In this document: one piece after another, positions 1 through 7,031 of the stretch
Layout of the letters: each line of letters begins with the position of its first letter
Position numbering within the stretch: the first letter of the stretch is position 1
DNA from: JAAYAN01 sp964437215
GTDB lineage: Bacteria; Bacteroidota; Ignavibacteria; Ignavibacteriales; Melioribacteraceae
Direction of reading: 5' to 3'
Length of the DNA stretch: 21,211 nt
NCBI GenBank assembly: GCA_964437215.1
Contig: CAYTFZ010000042.1
Coordinates: 1-21,211, forward strand
The notes under the pieces: generated by a model
Told to the model about the DNA's origin: nothing
Database searches by the model: none
What the model saw: the letters and a program-made list of their open reading frames with translations, nothing else
Translations under genes and position numbers: made by a program

Positions 1-551
1 AAGAAAACAGCTGTAATTCTGTTTTGCACGAATGGAAAGATATTGACGAAATATCTAAGAATCTTGCAATGGCGGTAATTTCCTCCGAAGATCAGAAGTT
101 TGCCACGCATTACGGTTTCGATTTTGAATCTGTAAAGCAGGTAATTTTAAGCAGGCGGAAAAAGCTGAGAGGCGCCAGCACAATTTCGCAGCAGGTTGCG
201 CGCAATATGTTTTTATGGAGCGGCAGAAGCTGGATAAGAAAAGGCGCCGAAGCTTACATCACTGTTCTGATAGAAATGTTCTGGTCGAAAAAAAGAATTC
301 TTGAAGTATATGTAAATATTGCTCAATTCGGCGAGTGTGTTTACGGCGCAGAAGCGGCGGCAAAATACTATTTCGGGAAAAATGCTTCGCGTCTTTCAGT
401 TAGTCAGGCAGCAATGATGGCGGCGGTTCTTCCTAATCCGGTAAGATTCCGGCTTAACAGACCATCTAATTATATTTTAAGGCGGACAGGCTGGATAACG
501 CTTCAATTCAATCAGCTCGGCGGAAAAAGTTATTTGGAACAGATCTGGTAA
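1..551 (+). CDS. mtgA: Monofunctional biosynthetic peptidoglycan transglycosylase, 5' partial
   Basis: This is a family GT51 glycosyltransferase that polymerises lipid II into glycan strands on the outer face of the inner membrane. The reading frame is open from the window edge (first full codon at base 3), and residues before the possible TTG at base 24 already fit the family, so the true start and the membrane anchor lie outside the window. Seen in order: the catalytic-Glu motif SSEDQKFATHYGFD, the RGASTISQQVARNMFLW motif, the KKRILEVYVNIAQFGECVYG block and the QAAMMAAVLPNP motif. It ends shortly after the GT51 domain with no transpeptidase domain, which fits MtgA rather than a bifunctional PBP1. 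A PBP1 remnant is unlikely because the C-terminus is a clean stop. It converges on ccmE with no bases between the two stop codons and no obvious terminator. Confidence 0.9.
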   Translation, partial: ENSCNSVLHEWKDIDEISKNLAMAVISSEDQKFATHYGFDFESVKQVILSRRKKLRGASTISQQVARNMFLWSGRSWIRKGAEAYITVLIEMFWSKKRILEVYVNIAQFGECVYGAEAAAKYYFGKNASRLSVSQAAMMAAVLPNPVRFRLNRPSNYILRRTGWITLQFNQLGGKSYLEQIW

Positions 552-938
552 TCAGCTGTTTTGCCTTTCTTTCATTTGCTCTTGATATTTTGAAGGACAT
601 TTTGTTAAAACACTTTTTGCTTCAAAAAAATGGCCGTTGTATTTTCCTGTTACAACAATGCTTTCCGATATTTCAAAATTATTCGGGATGTTTCCGCGCA
701 GCACAACTTTCATTTCCTTTCCATAATTATCTTTAAGAAAGAATGAAAATGTTCCTTCGGCAGTGTTAATATCGTAACCTTTTTCTTTAACCCAGGTTCC
801 AGCAGCTTTAATAATCTTTTGCGTTGATATATTTGAAAAATTATCTTCGTACTTAATGCTTGTCTGCGTGAATAAATAAACCATAATTCCAAGAAATACC
901 GCAATTATAATTCCGCCGAAGATATATTTATTATTCAT
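552..938 (-). CDS. ccmE: Cytochrome c maturation heme chaperone CcmE, CxxxY variant
   Basis: This is the heme chaperone of cytochrome c maturation system I. It takes heme from the CcmC/CcmD complex and passes it to CcmF on the periplasmic side. The 128-aa protein has one N-terminal membrane anchor (about residues 5-24), then an OB-fold domain with the family blocks VVLRGNIPN (78-86) and VVTGKYNGHFFEAKSVLTKC (95-114). In E. coli the heme is bound covalently to His in an HxxxY motif. Here the aligned motif is C114-P-S-K-Y118, the CxxxY form known from some deltaproteobacteria and archaea. The ATG at 938 overlaps the 3' end of the upstream ccmD-like gene by 8 nt, so the two are probably translationally coupled. 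The family call is secure; that Cys binds the heme is inferred from the known variant. Confidence 0.92.
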   Translation of the reverse strand: MNNKYIFGGIIIAVFLGIMVYLFTQTSIKYEDNFSNISTQKIIKAAGTWVKEKGYDINTAEGTFSFFLKDNYGKEMKVVLRGNIPNNFEISESIVVTGKYNGHFFEAKSVLTKCPSKYQEQMKERQNS

Positions 939-1089
939 CGGATGACTTTCCTTTCAACTCAAGCTCAATTTTTTTAAGCCTTGTATCGATGCTGTTAACA
1001 AAAAAGAAAATACCTGTCCATATTATTAGCATAATAAATAAAACTATATAAATTGAGTTTTGATTTAAGAATTCGTAGACTGAGTTCAA
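931..1089 (-). CDS. ccmD: Small CcmD-like membrane protein
   Basis: A 52-aa ORF begins with TTG at 1089 and ends at 931. It reads MNSVYEFLNQNSIYIVLF, then a single hydrophobic helix to about residue 31, then a charged tail with SIDTRLKKIE. Size, topology (N-out, one membrane helix, cytoplasmic lysine-rich tail) and position between ccmC and ccmE match CcmD, which holds CcmC and CcmE together and helps release holo-CcmE. The start is chosen because GAGG lies 5 nt before the TTG. The only nearby ATG, which overlaps the ccmC stop, is in another frame and stops after four codons. The gene overlaps ccmE by 8 nt and starts 7 nt after ccmC. It can be missed because it is short and has a non-ATG start. 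CcmD is poorly conserved, so the name rests largely on context. Confidence 0.82.
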   Translation of the reverse strand: MNSVYEFLNQNSIYIVLFIMLIIWTGIFFFVNSIDTRLKKIELELKGKSSDE

Positions 1090-1096
1090 AGCTGCC

Positions 1097-1798
1097 TCAT
1101 TGTTTAAAAAGTTTATCTTTAATAATTAACAATCTGTAATTAATATTCCATAACCAGAAAAATAAAACTGAAAAGGAAAATAACGACAGATAAAAAATAA
1201 GCATCATATTTCCGTTCATGGTAAAATCTATTACAGGTCCCGAGGTGTCGTCATTAACCGAGCCGGGGTGCAGACCAGTCATTATCCTCGGCATAATAAA
1301 AACAAAAAAAGGAACTGTAAGAAAAGCTATAACCGAGTACACAGCAGATAATTTCGCTCTTTTTTCTTCATCCTGAATTGCAGAGCGCAAAGCAAATAAT
1401 GCTCCGTATATCAATAAAAGCACAAATATGCTTGTCTCCCGCGGATCCCAATGCCAAAAAGCTCCCCAAGTAAATTTTGCCCAGATTGAGCCGGTAATTG
1501 TTGCTAAAATGCAAAATACAAAACCGAGCTGCAGAGCGGAAAATGATTTCAAATCGTCGTCGGGGTTTTGTTTCCGCAAATATTTAATTCCAAAAATCAT
1601 CGTCATAAAAAAAGCAACAACCGAAAGCCATGCAACTGGAACGTGAAAAAATATAATCCTTGCCTTTTCTTCAAGTCCCGGTATTAACGGAAACTCGTAC
1701 CATTTTTGCGGTTGCGGAACAATCGGGAATGCAATTCCTGCAATAAGCACGAATGCAAGAAGAATAAACAAAACCGGTTTCCAAATAATTTTTATCAT
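1097..1798 (-). CDS. ccmC: Heme exporter/chaperone-loading protein CcmC
   Basis: This 233-aa, roughly six-helix membrane protein belongs to the heme-handling family shared by CcmC, CcmF and CcsA. It presents heme at the outer face of the inner membrane for attachment to CcmE. The tryptophan-rich WWD-type motif is seen at 111-123 (WGAFWHWDPRETS), flanked by the two expected external histidines, H52 (FFHVPVAW) and H177 (GLHPGS), which ligate the heme iron in this family. Its length and lack of extra helices separate it from CcmF. It is followed by ccmD and ccmE in a tight unit. The usual upstream partners ccmA and ccmB are absent; polB lies 93 nt upstream on the same strand instead. Confidence 0.93.
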   Translation of the reverse strand: MIKIIWKPVLFILLAFVLIAGIAFPIVPQPQKWYEFPLIPGLEEKARIIFFHVPVAWLSVVAFFMTMIFGIKYLRKQNPDDDLKSFSALQLGFVFCILATITGSIWAKFTWGAFWHWDPRETSIFVLLLIYGALFALRSAIQDEEKRAKLSAVYSVIAFLTVPFFVFIMPRIMTGLHPGSVNDDTSGPVIDFTMNGNMMLIFYLSLFSFSVLFFWLWNINYRLLIIKDKLFKQ

Positions 1799-1891
1799 TC
1801 AAACTGCTTAAAATTATGCTGATAAACATAAAAAAGTTAGTACAAAACTCAAAGCAAAAAGGATATTATGTCATTTAATAACTTCAGGTTT

Positions 1892-4195
1892 TTACTCAAA
1901 AAAGTTTAATTGTCTCGGATTTATAATCTCATCAAAAGATCTTCCGGTTAAAGAAAGCAGACTGTCGGCGATGGGACGAAGCTGTTTTTCGATATAATGA
2001 TCGTAATCAATTGCACCGGATAAAAGTTTTACCGGGACGGGTCCGCTTTTCGAAATTAAATATTCAATATAATCTTCTTTTTTGTTTAACATTTTTGCAG
2101 CTTTAATGTGCGGAGGAACATTTTTAACATAACTTTCTGTTTCGCGCCGGAGTCTTTTTTTATAGATTAATTTAACGTCCATCTTTCCGTTTTTTATTGA
2201 TACTACAAGATTTCTCATCCAATTGTCAATTTCTTCCCCTTTAAAAAACCGCATATAAAGTTCACTCTGAAAATCCTTGGCAAGCTGCGTCCAATCGGAA
2301 CGGACAAATTCCATCCCGATAAAATCGATTGTTTCTTTTCTGTTTTCTTCCAGCAACCCGGCATAACGTTTTTTAGCGCCTGTTTCTGCACCTCTTGCAG
2401 AAGTAAGTACAAATTTGCTGTAAAGTTTCTCGAATTCTATTTCCAAAAAGCTTTCCACGTTAAATTTTCTCTTTAATTCATCAAAAAGAAATTCATTCAG
2501 ATCTTTTGCAATTTTCCCTGCGGCATCAAAAGTTTCATCTTTTTTTAACTCAACAAAAAGCGAATCGGTATCGCCGTAAAGTGTTCTGTATCCCAGTTTA
2601 TTTAAATATTCTTTGCAATAAAGAAGTAGCCATTTGCCAGTCCCGGTAATAGCTGTAGGAAGTGCAGGATTGTAAAACCGGCATCCGTAAGAACCCATTA
2701 CCCCGTAAAAACTGTTCATAAGAATTTTTACAGCTTGCGAAAGATATTTATCGCCCGATTTTTTTGCCATTTCGCGCTGCATCATTAATTTCGAAATAAA
2801 ACCGGCAAGAAAATTCTTTGTGTACGAAAATTTATATCCGTTGGGTGTAACTCTGGTATCTGTGTCAAATTCGAGCAATGAATACGGATCAATTTTAAAA
2901 GTACGTATTATTGACGGATACAGACTTTTAAAGTCGAAAACAGCAACGTTATCGTAAATTCCAGGTTCGGGTTCAAAAACAAATCCTCCTGCTGAGTGAC
3001 CGCGCTTTTTAATATCTTCAACATTCGGGGCAGCATATCCTGCTCTGTGGATGCGGGGCAGCATAAAATGATCGAATGCTGCTGACATCATACCCAGACG
3101 GTCGAGCAGTAAACCTGACAGAATTCCTCTTTTTATGCTTTGTTCAATTATTCCCGTCTTTTCAAATATTTCCATTACCAGACTTGTATCAAGCAGATTA
3201 TATTTTGCAAGTTCAGCTTTGTTTTCTGCAAACATACGTTCTATTTCCGAGACCTTATCTTCATCGGCAGCAATGCTCTTTCCTTTTCCTAAAAGTTCAC
3301 GCGCAACTGTTTCCAGCCTGAAATCGGGGAAATTATAAAATGCGGTACGCAAGGTTATAGGTCCGTCAAAAACAATTCTTCCGGGAATATAAGCAATATA
3401 ACTGCGCCCCGGTTTCTTCCTGAATAAGTGTTTTGAATTTCCACGAGATATGTTGAAATTTATTTTCAATTCGGCACATTTTTTTTCGAGAAACATAAGA
3501 TCAAAACCTATTACGTGCCAGCCGATAATTATATCGGGATCGGCAATTTTAATAAACTTAATAAATGCTTCAATCAACTCTGTTTCGGTATCCAGACTTT
3601 CAACTTCACTGCTGCTTGCTGTTTTGTTTCTATCAATTATAAAAACTTTTTGTGTTATTCCGTTTTTGCTTTTTAAAGTTACGGCAATCGAGTAAAGCTG
3701 CTTTCCGTTACCGCTCGTTTCAATATCAAGCGAAAGGATTTTAAATTCAGGGAATATTTCGCAGGGCTGGACTTTTGGATTTGTAACAAAAATCATATCT
3801 TCCGTTTCTTTGAATTCACCGGTAATTTCCATCCCCAGATTGATAAATCTTTCCATTAAATATCTTTGCGAAGGATTTATATCCGATTCGAACGGCTGGA
3901 TTCCCGATTTACGAAGCTGTGCATCGCAATTTCTTAAATCGTATTGCGACCGGAAATAAAGAGCATCTAAAGGTTTGCCCTCAAATGTTTTCATCTTAAC
4001 CGTTTTTCTTTCGGAAATTAAAAGTGATGATGGAATTTTCGATTCGCTTTGAATGAAAAAAACAGGACGGAAATTGTCAATAATTATTTCAACAGGCTTT
4101 CCGTTTTCTGTTACTGCAAAAAAAAGAAGCTCTGTTTTTCCGTTCCTGTCCCGCCATTCTTCGGTAAGCAGAAAAACTTTTATATTATTTTTCAT
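1892..4195 (-). CDS. polB: Family-B DNA polymerase, Pol II type
   Basis: This is a replicative-fold DNA polymerase of family B, close in length (767 aa) to E. coli Pol II (783 aa), with 3'-5' exonuclease and polymerase domains. In the SOS response Pol II acts in lesion bypass and fork restart; that role here is inferred. Seen: Exo I with DIE at 157-159, Exo II GWHVIGFD ending D232, Exo III YNLLD 332-336, polymerase motif A DFKSLYPS 421-428, motif B K490 to NSFYG 494-498, and motif C YGDTDS 540-545, so both active sites keep their acidic residues. The protein ends QLNFFE, a good beta-clamp-binding motif like the C-terminal QLGLF of E. coli Pol II. The odd point is H227 in Exo II where Asn is usual. 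It sits 16 nt after the small secreted-protein gene, suggesting cotranscription. No LexA box was recognised. Confidence 0.95.
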   Translation of the reverse strand: MKNNIKVFLLTEEWRDRNGKTELLFFAVTENGKPVEIIIDNFRPVFFIQSESKIPSSLLISERKTVKMKTFEGKPLDALYFRSQYDLRNCDAQLRKSGIQPFESDINPSQRYLMERFINLGMEITGEFKETEDMIFVTNPKVQPCEIFPEFKILSLDIETSGNGKQLYSIAVTLKSKNGITQKVFIIDRNKTASSSEVESLDTETELIEAFIKFIKIADPDIIIGWHVIGFDLMFLEKKCAELKINFNISRGNSKHLFRKKPGRSYIAYIPGRIVFDGPITLRTAFYNFPDFRLETVARELLGKGKSIAADEDKVSEIERMFAENKAELAKYNLLDTSLVMEIFEKTGIIEQSIKRGILSGLLLDRLGMMSAAFDHFMLPRIHRAGYAAPNVEDIKKRGHSAGGFVFEPEPGIYDNVAVFDFKSLYPSIIRTFKIDPYSLLEFDTDTRVTPNGYKFSYTKNFLAGFISKLMMQREMAKKSGDKYLSQAVKILMNSFYGVMGSYGCRFYNPALPTAITGTGKWLLLYCKEYLNKLGYRTLYGDTDSLFVELKKDETFDAAGKIAKDLNEFLFDELKRKFNVESFLEIEFEKLYSKFVLTSARGAETGAKKRYAGLLEENRKETIDFIGMEFVRSDWTQLAKDFQSELYMRFFKGEEIDNWMRNLVVSIKNGKMDVKLIYKKRLRRETESYVKNVPPHIKAAKMLNKKEDYIEYLISKSGPVPVKLLSGAIDYDHYIEKQLRPIADSLLSLTGRSFDEIINPRQLNFFE

Positions 4196-4210
4196 TTACA
4201 AATGCTCTTT

Positions 4211-4633
4211 CTATTTGTAACCCTGAAACACTGCCTGCAAGGAATCTTCGGATTCTTTTCTTAGCGGAATGTTATACTCGGATATATCTTTAACAATTGT
4301 GCAGTATGCATCCGTAATCGGCACGGGCAAATTTTTTCTGCTTCTATAAAAAGTATCAATATATTTAACCATCTGATGAAGCGTAACATCAATTTTAATT
4401 TCTCCGGAAGCAATTTTTTTCAGGATTTTCTCTGTATTTGTTTCGGGCAGTCTTTCTCCGATTTTTTCGTAAAATATTCTTTTTTCTATCATCGAATTCA
4501 AATAATTCAGTTTCGACTGCAAAAACATTTTATTCCACGCGTTGCCGTTGTACGAGCCGTTTGTTGTATTTTGCTGCGCCATAAGAAATACACTAAATAA
4601 TAAAACGAATATTTGAACAAATCCGGGTTTCAT
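4211..4633 (-). CDS. Small secreted protein of unknown function
   Basis: I do not recognise the function of this 140-aa protein. It starts with a clear signal peptide (a short Lys-containing n-region, then a hydrophobic stretch to about residue 18, with likely cleavage near MAQ/QN), so the product is exported. The mature part is about 120 aa, mainly charged and probably helical. It contains NAWNKMFLQSKLNYLNSMIE and then IDVTLHQMVKYIDTFYRSRK followed by LPVPITDAYC. That arrangement (a W near the N-terminus, a hydrophobic-x-Q motif, a tyrosine-rich helix, then a P/T-D-A-x-C/L segment) recalls small secreted proteins of the Rap1a-like type, but I would not assign it. It is the first gene of the minus-strand run and lies 16 nt before polB. 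There is no membrane helix besides the signal peptide. Confidence 0.7.
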   Translation of the reverse strand: MKPGFVQIFVLLFSVFLMAQQNTTNGSYNGNAWNKMFLQSKLNYLNSMIEKRIFYEKIGERLPETNTEKILKKIASGEIKIDVTLHQMVKYIDTFYRSRKNLPVPITDAYCTIVKDISEYNIPLRKESEDSLQAVFQGYK

Positions 4634-4732
4634 AAAATTCCATTGTTTTTACATTTTAAATTTAAGGTATTTCGCAGAATAAAACGCCGATATATACTCT
4701 GTTAAATATTTTTAGTCCTGATTTTAATTATT

Positions 4733-4740
4733 TATATTTG
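4733..4740 (+). promoter_or_regulatory. Candidate -7 element upstream of aroF
   Basis: TATATTTG fits the TAnnTTTG -7 box of Bacteroidota promoters, in the 242-bp divergent region between the small secreted protein and aroF. The matching -33 TTG is not exact here (a T-rich run lies at the expected spot), and transcription from it would give a leader of about 130 nt. It is a weak call. The rest of 4634-4875 is AT-rich with no gene seen. Confidence 0.25.
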
Positions 4741-4875
4741 TGTTTTAAAACAAAAAAGTTTGTTTTTAGATAATATTTGGTTTGATATTTTGTGAAATCA
4801 TTATCAATTTTTTAATGATATTCCGTCAAAGTAAAATATTTTGATTTGTTAATTTAATTTCAAAAGGAATATAAA

Positions 4876-5889
4876 GTGGTAATTATATTAGAAAACAATG
4901 CCAAAGAAGGTCAAATAAATAGCGTAATAAAACGTCTTGAAGATTACGGATTTCAGGTTCATATTTCACGAGGCGAACAAAGAACCGTAATAGGAGCAAT
5001 AGGAGTTAAACCGAATTTTGATATCCGGCAGATAAAAATGCTTGACGGAGTTGCCGATGTTTATCGTATTACGGCCCCTTACAAACTTGCAAGCCGGAGT
5101 TTTAAGGAAGAAAATACTGTACTTAATATAAAAAATGTTGAAGTCGGCGGAAATCATATCGCAATGATGGCAGGTCCTTGTTCAGTAGAAAGCAAAGAAC
5201 ATATCTTCAGGATGGCAGAAATCGTTTCGAAAAGCGGTGCTAAATTACTGCGCGGAGGCGCTTTTAAACCGCGTACTTCACCTTATTCTTTTCAGGGGAT
5301 GGGCGAAGAAGGCTTAAAAATTATGCGCGAAGCGGCTGATGCTTACGGACTTTTGGTAATCACCGAAGTAATGGAAATCAGTCAGATTGAACTGATTGAA
5401 AAATATGCCGATATTTTTCAGGTAGGCGCCCGCAATATGCAGAATTTTTCGATGCTGAAAGAACTTGGCAAAGCAAATCTTCCCGTACTTCTCAAACGCG
5501 GACTTTCGGCAACTATCGAAGAATGGCTTATGTCTGCTGAGTATATTCTTGCCAGCGGCAATAAAGACGTCCTTTTATGCGAAAGAGGAATAAGAACCTT
5601 TGAAACAGCTACACGAAATACATTCGATATTTCCGCAATTCCTGTAATTCATAAAAAAAGCCATCTGCCTATTGTTGCCGATCCTTCACACGCAACCGGC
5701 TATCGCGATCAGGTTCCTCCTATGGCACGCGCTGCAGTTGCTGCCGGAGCAGACGGAATTATGATAGAAATTCACGACGATCCTGAACATGCATTTTCCG
5801 ATGGTCCTCAGGCTTTATTGCCCGATACTTACTTAAATTTGATGCAGGAATTAAAAGTGATTGCAAATGCTATTGGCAGGACAATATAA
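4876..5889 (+). CDS. aroF: 3-deoxy-7-phosphoheptulonate (DAHP) synthase, type I beta with N-terminal regulatory domain
   Basis: This enzyme condenses phosphoenolpyruvate and erythrose 4-phosphate into DAHP, the first step of the shikimate pathway. The 337-aa protein has a ferredoxin-like regulatory domain (about 1-70) before the TIM barrel, the layout of the Thermotoga enzyme (338 aa), where tyrosine and phenylalanine inhibit through that domain. The metal ligands fall at C102 (GPCSVES), H272 (ADPSHATG), E298 and D309 (SDGPQ), the same numbers I recall for Thermotoga. Substrate-binding motifs RGGAFKPRTSPYSFQG, QVGARNMQNF, LLKRG and CERGIRTFE are intact. The start is GTG at 4876, with AAAAGG 8 nt upstream. 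It is directly followed by tyrA. Gene names vary (aroF, aroG, aroA); the activity is secure and feedback control is inferred from the domain. Confidence 0.96.
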   Translation: MVIILENNAKEGQINSVIKRLEDYGFQVHISRGEQRTVIGAIGVKPNFDIRQIKMLDGVADVYRITAPYKLASRSFKEENTVLNIKNVEVGGNHIAMMAGPCSVESKEHIFRMAEIVSKSGAKLLRGGAFKPRTSPYSFQGMGEEGLKIMREAADAYGLLVITEVMEISQIELIEKYADIFQVGARNMQNFSMLKELGKANLPVLLKRGLSATIEEWLMSAEYILASGNKDVLLCERGIRTFETATRNTFDISAIPVIHKKSHLPIVADPSHATGYRDQVPPMARAAVAAGADGIMIEIHDDPEHAFSDGPQALLPDTYLNLMQELKVIANAIGRTI

Positions 5890-6969
5890 GTGAAAATTAA
5901 AAAAATTGGAATTATTGGTCTCGGACTTATCGGCGGATCAATTGCGAAAGCTATTAAAAGCGCCGGTATTTCAGCTGATATTTACGGATATGATAAAAAA
6001 GAAATTATTCAGGCAGCATTAAAAGAAAAATCTATCGACTTCTCTGCAGATTCATTTTCCGGATTATCTGATTGCGAACTGATTTTTATTTGTCTGCCCG
6101 TTGATGCCACCTTATCGGTAATAGAGGAAATTGCGCCCATCCTTAAAAAAGGTGCGGTTGTTACCGATGTATGCGGAGTAAAAAGCGCGATTCAGCAAAA
6201 ATGGGATTCTCTTAAAAGCGATGGAATTTATTTCGGCGGTCATCCAATGGCTGGCAAAGAAAAAGGGGGTTATGAAAATTCTGATCCCCTTCTCTTTGAA
6301 AACGCTGTATATATTATTTCGGATAAAGCAAAAAACAATATTAAAGCAGATGATTTCCTTAAAATTATTTCATCACTTGGATGCCGGATTATTTTTCTTT
6401 CACCCCAGGTTCACGATTTTGTTGTTGCAAATGTAAGTCATCTTCCTCAGCTTGTTTCAGTTGCGCTCGTAAATTCTGTCTCAAAAGATACGGGCGATAT
6501 CCACTCGATAGATTTTGCTGCCGGCGGTTTTAAGGATATGACACGTATTGCATCAAGTAATTTTGATATATGGCAGCCGGTAATTACAAACAATAAAACT
6601 GCCATTTTAAATTCGCTTGATAATCTTATTGACGAACTGAATGCTATAAAATCGTCAATTATAAAAAATGACGATATATTTTTGGAAAACAAGTTTGAAA
6701 ATGCCAGAGTTAAACGAGACGAAATACCGGCAACCAGGAAAGGTTTTATTACGCCCTTATACGACATTACAGTTTTTATAAAAGATCAGCCCGGTGTTAT
6801 TAGCCAGATTTCTTCAGCTCTCTATAAAATGGATATAAATATAAAAGATATAGAACTTCTTAAAATCCGCGAAGGAACCGGCGGTAATTTCAGAATGGCT
6901 TTTGAATCGGAAGAAACTGCAAATAAAGCAAAAGAAGTAATTAAAAATATCGGATTTGAAGCAGTGTAG
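5890..6969 (+). CDS. tyrA: Prephenate dehydrogenase with C-terminal ACT domain
   Basis: This cytosolic enzyme oxidatively decarboxylates prephenate to 4-hydroxyphenylpyruvate with NAD(P), the committed step to tyrosine. The N-terminal Rossmann fold shows GLGLIGGS at 10-17. The dehydrogenase domain has H118 in GGHPMAGKEKGG and H184 in VSHLPQLVSVAL, matching the family's substrate-site and catalytic histidine blocks. An ACT domain fills about 289-359 (LYDITVFIKDQPGVISQISS), probably sensing tyrosine or phenylalanine as in Gram-positive homologues. At 359 aa it is full length for this architecture, without a fused chorismate mutase. The GTG start at 5890 directly abuts the aroF TAA stop, so the two genes form one transcript and are probably translationally coupled. 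No hairpin terminator follows in the 62-bp gap. Confidence 0.94.
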   Translation: MKIKKIGIIGLGLIGGSIAKAIKSAGISADIYGYDKKEIIQAALKEKSIDFSADSFSGLSDCELIFICLPVDATLSVIEEIAPILKKGAVVTDVCGVKSAIQQKWDSLKSDGIYFGGHPMAGKEKGGYENSDPLLFENAVYIISDKAKNNIKADDFLKIISSLGCRIIFLSPQVHDFVVANVSHLPQLVSVALVNSVSKDTGDIHSIDFAAGGFKDMTRIASSNFDIWQPVITNNKTAILNSLDNLIDELNAIKSSIIKNDDIFLENKFENARVKRDEIPATRKGFITPLYDITVFIKDQPGVISQISSALYKMDINIKDIELLKIREGTGGNFRMAFESEETANKAKEVIKNIGFEAV

Positions 6970-7031
6970 GAATAATCATTAACGATTTGTTTTCCGGGAA
7001 ATATTAAATACATTTTTTTTGGGAGAGATCA

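Noticed and set aside
24..551. TTG at base 24 as the start of the glycosyltransferase
   Set aside because: The frame is open to the window edge and the residues before it fit the family; a start here would remove the N-terminal anchor.
1089..1102. ATG overlapping the ccmC stop as the ccmD start
   Set aside because: That frame stops after four codons; the TTG at 1089 with a GAGG site opens the real one.
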